Shown piece after piece: positions 20,084-29,442 of a DNA stretch of 64,000 bases (position 1 is its first letter; every line of letters starts with the position of its first letter). Source of the stretch: Chondrus crispus (Eukaryota > Rhodophyta > Florideophyceae > Gigartinales > Gigartinaceae); the NCBI RefSeq assembly GCF_000350225.1, contig NW_005178809.1, forward strand, positions 1,004,753 to 1,068,752, read 5' to 3'. Made by a program: the position numbers and the translations under genes. The notes beneath the pieces are model-generated. The model made no database searches. It was not told the DNA's origin and worked only from the letters and a program-made list of their open reading frames with translations.

Positions 20084-22624
20084 ATGTCCGACCCGGTCGC
20101 TTCCCGAGCCTTGGTCCTGTTCCCCCGCTATACGGCGTATTCCCCCGCGTTGATCCCCGATCGCCTCTCCCCTGTCTGCGTCTCGGTCCTCATCCGCGCA
20201 AGCCTTTCCTTCGCCTACATCGGCTTCTTCCCGCACATCGGTGCGGACGTCGTTCACCTTCCTCGCCCGTACGCGGGCTTCCACGTGTTCCTCATGTCTC
20301 CTCCTCCCGCGGGTCATCCCGCTGTCGACTCCCCGCTGTCCCCTTCATGTGGGGGTTCCTCCATGGCACCCCTCGCACTTCCGCCGCTCCCTGGGGCGTC
20401 CGGGCCCCCGTGTACAGTACCCGTCCCGGTCTCTACCGGGGTCTCTGTTACGCTTCCCCTTCGCGTAGAGGGGTTCTTTCCTTCCGCGGCGCCCGCGTTG
20501 CCGCCTTTCCAAAAGTCGCGCGGACCTTCCGGGTCCGCGTCATCAGTTGAATTCCGTCCGGCCTCTTCGATGGGCGCGGTACAGAAGGAAGGAGAAGACG
20601 CCCGAGCGGTCCCCGACGGGTCCGCTTCCGTGGGGTCACCCGATGCAGAGCGCGCTAACGCGGCTTACAAGCCGCGCAGTGGGTCTTATGGGGCGTGGGG
20701 GAGCTGCCGACAGCCCGGCGCCCTGCCCTAGAAGTGTCGGAGCATGCTCGACTCCCGCGCGGAGTTGGCCGACGACACCACGCAGTGGTTTGGTGCTCCT
20801 CTGGAGCGCTCGATGTCGTTACCGGTTGAGCGACTGCGGTTCCCGTGGCGTCGACACGCCCGATCGGGGATCACGCTTGCCGAACTACTGTCCCGCGACT
20901 CCTTGCGTCCCGACCTCATGCGTGTCCGACGCATCTACGAGGCGGGTCGTGTGGACGAGGCCGGCCTCGTCCTCGAGAGGTTGACGAGTGAAGGCGGGGG
21001 AGTTCCGTATCAACTCCCCGACGCGATCCCCGGAGACAGGTCCTTCGCGTACAGCCTCGGTGAAGTTTCGTATGTAGACCGTATGGCTGAACACTTGTTC
21101 GGTCGTCTCCCTGACGGCCCGCGGCGTTTCGTGTTCTCGGAAGTGAAGGAGCTATTCGTTAGCCCTCGACCGTACGCGTATTCAAAGACCCGCGTGGCCT
21201 TGCAAAAGTCCGCTAGCTCACTTATGCGGCTCCACGCCATTGCGGTGTCGCCCCACGATTGGGCGACATACCGCCATCGCGAGGAAGAGGACGGTCGCGT
21301 TTTTAGATCGGCGTCCTTTGAGCACGGCATCACTGCAAGGGATTTCCCCGATCTGCCGGAGACGCTGCGGGGGTCCCTTCCATCCTTCGGGGTCCACCCG
21401 CACCTTCCCTATGCCCTAAAGCATTTCGGGTTTGCGTGCTCCGACCCACGGCACCCGGCCTACGCTGAATTAATGCACAACGTCGAGTGTGAGTGGGCAT
21501 GGGCCCTAGGGAGCGCGTTTATGACCGAGGTCCATGTCAATCGTCGCGTGTTTGTCCAACCCATCGGGGTCCTCGCGTTCCTTGGGAGGGTCGCCGTCAA
21601 CCTCCCCGACGTGCCCCTACATCCTTTAGAGACGCACTCCAAGCACGCGACGTGGAGCTTCGCGTCCGTACTTTCACTCATGCATCGCGCGTGCCAGGTG
21701 CCGGAGCGTATGCGGCGCCCGTGGACCGATTACACCACGGGCGAGCAAAGTTCCTTTCTACTGTACGACGCGCGGTCCGACTCCTTCGTAGCGAAGCCGG
21801 CCTCTCCCCAGTCCTCGCCGACCGTCGCGGGGAGAGTGGCCGGTGTGGGCTCCGCCCGTCGCGAGGCTCAGCGGAAGCGGTACCGAGAGGTGGACCCCGA
21901 CACCTCGGCTTTCGTGCCGTCGCGCTTGACCCACTTACAGTCACCCAATACGTCCGGGGTATTTCGTCAATTCGCGTCGGAGGTTCCGCCCGTACCTCCT
22001 TTGAACTTGGCACGGCAAGGACCTTTGCCCTCTTCCGCGACGCCGCAGCTCATATTGTCGCCGGGGGATATCTCGGCGATTCCCGAATTGACTCGCGCCC
22101 TCGGTACAGCGTCCCATCGCGTTTGGAAGGTCGGTGGGCTGCTAAGCACCCTCGCGAGCTGGTACCTTACGCGCAGCGCCGAAGCGAATCGTATCGATGC
22201 AGAGCGTGAAGCCCATGCCGCGGACCTTCACCGCGTTCGGGAGGCCTTGGACGATTTCCGTAAATCGTCCCTTCGACAGTCCGAGGCCTTCGACCGGGCG
22301 ATGGCGGATCGTGACCGATACCGCCGTGAGCGAGACGAACTCCGTGCCGCCGCACAGCGAGGAGTCGCGCTTGCCCGCCACTCTGGCGCGTCCGCGTCGC
22401 GTCCCATAATGCCGGACCCTTACGCCGGACAAGCATACAATTACGTTCACGCCGGGGAGGGTGGCCCTCATGGCGCGTCGGCCCGCGCTTGGCCACGGCA
22501 CAGTGAGGTCACCATGCCCTCGTTGGAGGAGCTAAGGACAGAGGTGCCCCAGCACCCGAGCTACTGTCCTCAGCCCTCCCGCGTCTCCGATCCGGCGGGG
22601 GCGGCTGATGGCCCGAGCCAATAA
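20084..22624 (+). CDS. Antisense ORF of gypsy F, unknown function, one in-frame TAG
   Basis: The frame runs from MSDPVASRALVLFPRY (20084) to 22624 on the strand opposite to gag-pol. It is broken only by TAG at 20729-20731; the longer part from 20744 has 626 codons. The N-terminal part is hydrophobic and Pro-rich. The middle is a globular-looking segment (ECEWAWALGSAFMTEV, TWSFASVLSLMHRAC, RPWTDYTTGEQSSFLL). The C-terminal 200 residues contain a probable coiled coil (DAEREAHAADLHRVREALDDF). No retroviral Env features, zinc finger or transposase triad seen. Antisense ORFs between pol and the 3' LTR are known from some plant gypsy elements, but I see no clear relationship. It may be a captured gene. 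Confidence 0.6.
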
Positions 22625-24469
22625 GCGTGACGTCCCCGCACGTCCTGTAGACCTCGGAATTGACGATTCGATCCCCGCGTTCGCGTAAAATTAGTACACC
22701 CCCTTTCTTCGCACCTTTCGTGGACTCCTTCTCCGCGTTGACGTCGGCACGGGAGGCCCCGCGTCCTTCGAACCTTCCTATCTCGGCACGGCGAGACGCG
22801 GCGTTCTTGTGGCGGCCCGTCTCGCCCCACCCGCGCGGTGCCGTCTCTTCCTCGTGGCATGGCCGTCGGCCCTCCCTCGCGTGACGCAGAACCCGTGGTC
22901 GCGATCAGGTTTTGTCCCTTCCCCATCGGGAGGGACACGCGGAGCCTCGTATCCGCGTCGACCGCGGATATCGAGCTTCGAGGTTCCGTCCGCTTCGCGT
23001 TGGTCTTGATAGCGGCGGTTGATCGTCCCTCGAGGACATCTTACCTGTCCCCCTCTTTTTTCGCGGGTCTCGTACGACCTTGATACCCCCCGCGCGTGGG
23101 GGGATCGCGGTGGCCGGCGCGTGTTGCGAAGCCTTTCCCCGTCGTCCAGCTCGTGTCGCTAGCGCGGCGACCCTTCCTTCCTCGTGTCGTGTCCTTTCGT
23201 ACACCCCATCCGAGGGGGTGGTAAGGGGGGGTCGCATCGACGCCTGAGTTCTTCCTCTCGTACTGCGCTCTCCGCGGTCACGACTGCGGGTCATCCCTTC
23301 CCCGTCGAGAGGGATTCGAGGAGCCTTCCCCTTATTTCGCCCCGTGTCGCGCGCTCGAGGGCACTAGCGTATCAGAGCGCGAAAAGGCCAGTGCCTCGGG
23401 TGGCTGGTCGCCGGCCACAGTAGTTTTCTTCGGCTCGCCTGACGTAGGACGAGCCGCGTAACTGTAGATGCGTCGGCGGTGGTGCGGCGAGCCGTTGAAA
23501 CTGCGTCGTAGCCCGCCCCGGGCGGCCCGAACGCGACCGCACCGGCATGTAGGCATGGGGGAAAGGTCGGGGACCCCGCCCCTATCCCTCCTCCGTGCGG
23601 TGTGGTTCTTACCCCACTGAAGGGCGGTGCGTTCCGCACGCTGATCTCCGCTGTGAAATTGCGTGTCGCCCCTGACGACACTTGTCCTGTCGGTCGTATG
23701 CGCACGTGCGCACGCGCGCACGTGCGCCTCACCCTACTGTACGCCCTCCCTTTTTTGATTATTTCCGGAGGCGGCGGTGGCTTGGCATACAGTGTCATTC
23801 GGACCGCATTTTTTCACCTATTTTTGCAAAAATAAACGGACCATGGTCCGTTCCCCAAATTATTTCGGGTACGTGGTAATGCATGGACCTGGGGTTCGGG
23901 CGGCGCGCGCGGCTTTTTGTTTTTGGAGGCCCCCCCTTTCCCATCGGTACCTCTTCGGTCGTGCGCGGTCGCGGGATCGTGAGTCTCCCTACGAGTGGAG
24001 CTCGTCGCGACCGTTCGCGTCATTTCTTGGCTAGGAGGGTTACGTCGCCCTCCTACTTCTCGTTGGCAACTACGCGACACGCTTCGTTACCAGCGGTTCG
24101 AGCCGCTTGGTATTTGTGTGTCGCGCAGTGAGCTTGGACTGTCCATACGTATTGGCGTCGCTCTTGTTTTCCGATTCGAGCACTCGATCGGCGAGTGTTA
24201 TCGTGACGCTCTCGCGTATCTTGGGAGATCGTATGCTCCCCTCCTGTACTTGATGTTCCAGGGCTTACCATTTTCGTTGTACAGTCCGTACTGTCTTCGC
24301 TTTTTGCGCTTTGTTGACGACGTCGGTCGTGTTCGATGAGCTTGACGGTCAATACGTTTTGGCTTCTCGCGCTTTCGTTGGCCGCCCCGGTTGGGTACGT
24401 TTGTCCGTTCGTACGCATCATCTGTTCCTAACCGCGACGTGTTAATTACGCGGTGACGAAGCGGTTGGG
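22625..24469. other. Non-coding part of the antisense segment of gypsy F
   Basis: GC-rich sequence without a convincing frame on either strand. It contains an alternating CGCACGTG-type palindromic cluster near 23700-23726. It could be the promoter region of pol-antisense transcription, a 3' UTR of the antisense ORF, or filler. Confidence 0.4.
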
Positions 24470-24503
24470 GGCCCCCTCCTCAAGAGTGAACGACCGCGTT
24501 CAC
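24470..24503. repeat. Hairpin plus purine motif copy 2 of gypsy F
   Basis: 34 nt matching 20030-20063 with one difference, overlapping the pol stop. The second arm has decayed beyond CGTTCAC. The two copies bracket the 4.4-kb segment with the antisense ORF. Confidence 0.85.
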
Positions 24504-27500
24504 TTCGGAGGTGAGTTCCCTGCCTGTACGCGTTCTCAGTCGTTTCGCGTATCGCGACACTAGCTCCTCGGGAACATGTGTTCGGGCAGTCCAAGTGGGC
24601 TCGTTGTAGTCAGCCCACTTGATGAGGAACTCCGTAGTTCCGTCCTCTACCACGCGATGCTTGAGCAGACGCTCGACCGCGTACTGCGTGCCCTCGGTGA
24701 CCTTGTCGGCAAGGTCACCTGGGGTTGTTGCACTTGCTCGTGGCGCGGCCGTCGGAGGGGGCGCGTACACGCAGCGGTCCGCCGATACGCGCTCCGTCAC
24801 CCCATCACGGTCGATCGTGATTGTTCGTTTGTCGTTGGCCAGTACGCGGTATGGTCCAACGGCAGGTGACGCGAGCTTGTTCGACGTCTTGGCGCCATCG
24901 GTGGGGTTGAGGTACACGTAGTCCCCCGGTTTGAGTCGCGTGTTAATTCTTCGTACGCGTTTATCAAAGTCGCGTTTGTAGCGGGCTTGCGTACGATGCA
25001 AGCTTTCGTAAGCTTTTTGGATCGTCTCGTCCAAAGTCTTGAGAAACTCTGCGCGTTGAGCTCCCCTGTCCGGAGGGGGCGCGTCCCCGTCGGCTCTTCG
25101 AAGGGAGAACTCCGGCGGGGGTCTGCTGAGCACGAGCTCAAAGGGTGTCGTACGCGTGGTTCGGTGTACGTGGGAATTGTACGCGTACGTAAGCGGTCCC
25201 ACGTACACGTCCCAATCATCCTGATGCTCGTTGACGTAGTTCCAAAGCATCGACGCAATAGTCCGGTTGTAACGTTCAACCTGTCCATTCGTCTGGGGAT
25301 GATACGCGGACGTATATAAGTTAGTTATCCCCAGTACGCGACACACGCTGTGGAAGAACTTCGCGTTAAATTGAGGACCGTTGTCCGACAACAGCGAACG
25401 CGGAACGCCGTATTTGAAGACCCACGCGTCGCAGAATTCTGTCGCGACAGTGTACGCGGTCACTGTTCGAAGCGCGACAACTTGTGTTAACTTAGTGAAG
25501 CGGTCTGTGATAACTAGGAGGAAACGTTTCCCTGCCTTCGTCTTCGGGAGCGGACCCAAGATGTCGATCGCGAGGCTCTCGAGTGGCCGCTTGGCGGGGA
25601 ACAACTTCAAACGGTTGAGGTGTTTCCGCAACTTGACCCGGTTCATCGCGCAAGTCCGACACCCTCGCACCGTGGCAGCGACATCTGCAGCGAGATGGGG
25701 CCAGTAGTACTCGCGTCGAAGGGCGAAGTACATACGATTCTGGCCCGGGTGTCCCGCGATGGCCGGGTTGTGGCACAGGCGGAGGAGCCTAGCGCGGAGC
25801 GTCCGAGGTACCACCACCTGGACGATATCAGGATCAAAGGGGTGTCTCCGTTTGAGCACCCCTTGGTGGTCCTCGAAGAACGCGGAGTCTCGGGACTCTG
25901 ACTGTCGTGTCAAAACGGTTTGGCAGAAGTCATCCACGCGTTGCTCCTCGGCTATCTCCTCTATCGTAAGAGGGGCCGGAAGGTCGTCCTGCGGTGGGGC
26001 GACCGGGGAGTCGAGCGCGCCAGCCTCGGGGTCTTCGGCGCGCTGGATGTCGGCGGCGTCGAACTCGTCGTTCTCCTCCCAAAACGAATTGGATCCTTGG
26101 AGAGCGGGGGCTTCGTCGTCACCTCGCGGTTCGTCGCGCGTCTGTACGCGCGACCTTGTTCGGGCTTCGGCTTGGTTCCGTGTCGTTACGAAGACATGGA
26201 CGGCCTGATGATCACAGCTCGCGGTACAAGCGTGGTCCGCGAGCTCGTTCGATACGTCTCGAACTGTCGTGCCCCCGTCGAAAGTGGGGATGTCGTCATC
26301 CACCTCGACGGTGGAGCGAGGGTCATCGGTGACCTTCGGCGACACGAGTCGTGACAGGGCATCGGGCACCTGATGCACGCGTCCGGGACGGTACTGAATG
26401 GTGAAATCGTATTCAGCCAGACGTAGCCGCCACCGGGTGAGTCTTCCGGAACTCTCGGTGAGGGACATGAGCCATCGGAGGGCGTCATGGTCCGTCCGCA
26501 CCGTGAACTTCGTGCCTTCTACGTACGGCCGTAGTGTGCGGACAGCCCACACTACGGCGAAGCACTCGCGTTCCGTGGCGCTGTAGTTGCGCTCGCTGTC
26601 GTTCAGCGAGTAGGACCAATAGCCTACGGGGCGCCAATCGTTTGGCTGGTCGTGCTCCTGGAGCAGCGTGCAGCCAAGCTGGTAGGCACTCGCGTCCGTG
26701 TCGATCATGTACGGACGGCCGTATCGCGGTAGCGCGAGGATCGGCGGAGCGATCATACACCTCTTGAGGTTCTCGAACGCGTTCAGTTGGGCCTCCGTGG
26801 GGTTGTAGAAGTCAGGATCCGCATCCTTGCGCGTCATGTCGGTCAGAGGACGCGCTATCTTCGCGAACCCCTTAACGAATCGGCGGTATACATTGCACGC
26901 CCCGAGGAACGAGCGCACTTGCGTAAGTGTCCTCGGGAACGTGAACGTCTTGAAGGCATCGGCCGCCGTGTCCGCCACGCTTAACTTACCTGGGGAAATG
27001 AGGTGCCCCAGGTAGTGTACCTTCGGCTGAAAGAAGCTACACTTCTTGAGCTTGAGGGAGATTCCGGCACTCCCAAGCAAGCTCAAGACAGTGTTGAGAT
27101 GCTTCGCATGTTCCGCGTGCGTACGCGAGAACACTATAACGTCATCGAGATAGACGAGGCATATTTGCCAGCGAACGCGTGAGAGAATAATATCCAGGGC
27201 GCGTTGGAAGGTGGCCGGTGCCCCTTTTAGTCCGAACGGCATTCGCAGGTGGCGGAACGTGCCCATGTGCGTCATAAAGGTTGTCTTATCCCGGTCCTCC
27301 GGAGCGACCGGGATCTGCCAATAACCGGAATTGCAGTCCAACGTCGTAAAGACGGCTGCATCTCCTAACGAGTCGATGCAGTCGTCCATACGCGGCAGCG
27401 GATACGAATCCGCTGCAGTCTTCGCGTTGAGACGCCGATAGTCTACGCAGAACCGAAGAGAGCCGTCTTTCTTCGGTACGAGCACCACCGGGGAAGCCCA

Positions 27501-27596
27501 CTCGGTGCTCGCGGGTTCGATAACCCCTGCGTTCAACATCTTGTTGACCTCCTTCGCGACCATTTCGCGCATCGCGGGCCCCTTACGGTAGGGCAT
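24480..27596 (-). CDS. pol: RT, RNase H, integrase and chromodomain of gypsy F
   Basis: 1038 codons without interruption. RT: VDYRRLNAKT, FTTLDCNSGYWQIPV and catalytic YLDD. RNase H: MIDTDASAYQLG, ATERECFAVVWA, VRTDHDALRWL. Integrase: H2C2 zinc region (HPGQ...CRTCAMN), core LAIDILGPLP, LSDNGPQFN, YHPQTNGQVERYNRT. C-terminus: a chromodomain-like YAVERLLKHRVV...FLIKWADYNEPTWT, known in chromoviruses to steer integration to marked chromatin. The last codons lie beside the hairpin/purine motif at 24470-24503. All catalytic residues visible here are kept, so this enzyme part looks functional. Confidence 0.93.
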   Translation of the reverse strand: MPYRKGPAMREMVAKEVNKMLNAGVIEPASTEWASPVVLVPKKDGSLRFCVDYRRLNAKTAADSYPLPRMDDCIDSLGDAAVFTTLDCNSGYWQIPVAPEDRDKTTFMTHMGTFRHLRMPFGLKGAPATFQRALDIILSRVRWQICLVYLDDVIVFSRTHAEHAKHLNTVLSLLGSAGISLKLKKCSFFQPKVHYLGHLISPGKLSVADTAADAFKTFTFPRTLTQVRSFLGACNVYRRFVKGFAKIARPLTDMTRKDADPDFYNPTEAQLNAFENLKRCMIAPPILALPRYGRPYMIDTDASAYQLGCTLLQEHDQPNDWRPVGYWSYSLNDSERNYSATERECFAVVWAVRTLRPYVEGTKFTVRTDHDALRWLMSLTESSGRLTRWRLRLAEYDFTIQYRPGRVHQVPDALSRLVSPKVTDDPRSTVEVDDDIPTFDGGTTVRDVSNELADHACTASCDHQAVHVFVTTRNQAEARTRSRVQTRDEPRGDDEAPALQGSNSFWEENDEFDAADIQRAEDPEAGALDSPVAPPQDDLPAPLTIEEIAEEQRVDDFCQTVLTRQSESRDSAFFEDHQGVLKRRHPFDPDIVQVVVPRTLRARLLRLCHNPAIAGHPGQNRMYFALRREYYWPHLAADVAATVRGCRTCAMNRVKLRKHLNRLKLFPAKRPLESLAIDILGPLPKTKAGKRFLLVITDRFTKLTQVVALRTVTAYTVATEFCDAWVFKYGVPRSLLSDNGPQFNAKFFHSVCRVLGITNLYTSAYHPQTNGQVERYNRTIASMLWNYVNEHQDDWDVYVGPLTYAYNSHVHRTTRTTPFELVLSRPPPEFSLRRADGDAPPPDRGAQRAEFLKTLDETIQKAYESLHRTQARYKRDFDKRVRRINTRLKPGDYVYLNPTDGAKTSNKLASPAVGPYRVLANDKRTITIDRDGVTERVSADRCVYAPPPTAAPRASATTPGDLADKVTEGTQYAVERLLKHRVVEDGTTEFLIKWADYNEPTWTARTHVPEELVSRYAKRLRTRTGRELTSEVNAVVHS

Positions 27597-27671
27597 CGAG
27601 CGTATCGGCTTCGTACCCGGTTCGAGGGCAATGCGGTGCCCCGTTGCTCGGATCGTTCCGAGCGCACCGCT

Positions 27672-29054
27672 CTACAGACTCGAGTGCCTACGGAGCATCT
27701 CGAGTACGTGGCCACGGAGCTTGTCATCCTCGATGTATGACAAGTCGACTTCTTTTTCCCAATCCATCGGTGGATTTTCGGGATCCTTATTCTGTGGGGG
27801 TACAGTACCCCCCGCCGTCGGGTGGTATAAAGGTGACCGTTCGTCCGTGTCAACCTCTCCGTCACCCGCGGTGGTCTGGTCGTCGGAGTTGGATCGGCCA
27901 ACTCCCAATCCTCTGACTTGATCGGTCAAGTTGGTCAGGTGTAGCGCGTGCGCGATCCCCTCGGCGACCCTCCGTTCGGGCGTGAGGATCGCGAGGGGGT
28001 TGCGCTTCGCGTATCCCACGACGGTGTGCTTCGGAAGCCGCCTCTCCCGTCGCGAGAAGTTCGCGACGATGACATCGAAGGTCTGATTCGGCAGAACCTC
28101 TGCGACGCCATTCGTCAACCTCACTCCATGTCGGTGTTGGAGTGAGGGCTTGGGCTCCAAGAACACGAGGCCCCTCCCCGCGGTTGTCACACGCACTCGG
28201 GCTTGTGACATCGCGGGGATGGTAACCCAGCGGGCGATTCGGATCGCCTGCGGGGCCTCCTCGCGTACATCCGGCCGGCTCGTGTTGCGTCCGCGTCGCC
28301 TGGTAGGGGGAGCCGGCTCCCCCTTCCCGTCGACGATGGCTACGGAGCCACCGTGGCGAAGTTCGAGCTTCTGGCCATCGATATCTATGCTGCGTACGTG
28401 GGCATCGATGAACGCGGTCCCAAGTAGGACGGGAACAGCGAGCTGTTCGGCCACTACGAAAGGTATGCGGAACGTCGTGTTCCGCAACCTGACAACGAGA
28501 TGGACGACGGCCGTAAGTCGGAGCGGGTTACTGTTCGCGCCAGCCAGTCGGGGTAATGGCGCGTCCCGTATCACGTAGCGGGTCCAGTCGGGAGGAAGGT
28601 CGGCCTTCCTCACCAAGTTGTACCCCGAACACGTATCGACGGCGATCGTGTGGGGCTTGAACGCGTTGCCTCCGGTGGCCACGGAGCCCAAGACGTTATA
28701 TATTTTTGACGTCATGAGGCACACGAGGCCATCGACTATCTTAGGCGCGACCTTATCGGTGAGGTCGTTCCGTCGGGGCTTTCGCTTTCGGTGTTGACCC
28801 CTCTTGCGCTTCCTTCTACGCGTTTCTTGGGGCGTCCGCGGCTCGGTGACGCCCTCTCGAGTGCTCTGGTCCATACGCGGAGGACCGTTCGTCGGTGGGC
28901 CTTGGCTCACGGAAGCTAGGAGATCGACGGGCTCCTTTCGGTGTTCATTACTTCCCTCGTGTTCGCTCAGCATCACCGGGGTTGACGGTGTCCCGGCGGT
29001 GCTCTCCTCCAGCGTCGGGCTTACGGAGGCCTCGACGCTCCCGTTCTCCTGCAT
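27672..29054 (-). CDS. Protease-region frame of gypsy F
   Basis: 460 codons with an aspartic-protease-like core: TIAVDTCSGYNLV, where D-T-C-S-G stands for D-T/S-G, then a flap-like LRLTAVVHLVVRLR and VPVLLGTAFIDAHV. The N-terminal part is basic (RRKRKRGQHRKRKPRRND). The frame ends at TAG 27672-27674. Beyond it the same frame stays open into the RT frame starting at 27596 (SGALGTIRATGHRIALEPG...), so one stop separates protease from RT. Confidence 0.8.
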   Translation of the reverse strand: MQENGSVEASVSPTLEESTAGTPSTPVMLSEHEGSNEHRKEPVDLLASVSQGPPTNGPPRMDQSTREGVTEPRTPQETRRRKRKRGQHRKRKPRRNDLTDKVAPKIVDGLVCLMTSKIYNVLGSVATGGNAFKPHTIAVDTCSGYNLVRKADLPPDWTRYVIRDAPLPRLAGANSNPLRLTAVVHLVVRLRNTTFRIPFVVAEQLAVPVLLGTAFIDAHVRSIDIDGQKLELRHGGSVAIVDGKGEPAPPTRRRGRNTSRPDVREEAPQAIRIARWVTIPAMSQARVRVTTAGRGLVFLEPKPSLQHRHGVRLTNGVAEVLPNQTFDVIVANFSRRERRLPKHTVVGYAKRNPLAILTPERRVAEGIAHALHLTNLTDQVRGLGVGRSNSDDQTTAGDGEVDTDERSPLYHPTAGGTVPPQNKDPENPPMDWEKEVDLSYIEDDKLRGHVLEMLRRHSSL

Positions 29055-29442
29055 TGGCGCCGCAGGAGTTCCCGTGCTCGCTCCCGCACACGGGGGATGT
29101 ATTATCGGACAATACCCCCCGTGTCCTTGGCCAGCACGCGCGGTCCGGTCTAGTTCGTAGGGATAAGACGGCTCACGCGACCGCGTGTACGTAACCGTCT
29201 TTACCCTTTTTTCGAACTACCGGTGCTATCTGAGCTACCTTCCTGGCCATCGGTGGCCCGGTCTTCTTCGGGTCCTTGGCCGTGTGGGTCGGGACAATTC
29301 CCCCACCGCGGCCGCGCGACGTCAGCGAAGTATTCGGGTACTTCCTGACCTTGGCCTGTGACGTCCGGTCGTCGCAGGATATGGGGGACGAGGCGAGTCG
29401 GGTCTCCTTCGCGCCCCTCCGTGGGTAGAGGATACGGGTCCT

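Noticed and set aside
22142..23294. Minus-strand frames of 119-129 codons in the antisense segment of gypsy F
   Set aside because: No motif, no sensible start context, and overlap with or proximity to the longer plus-strand frame in GC-rich sequence.
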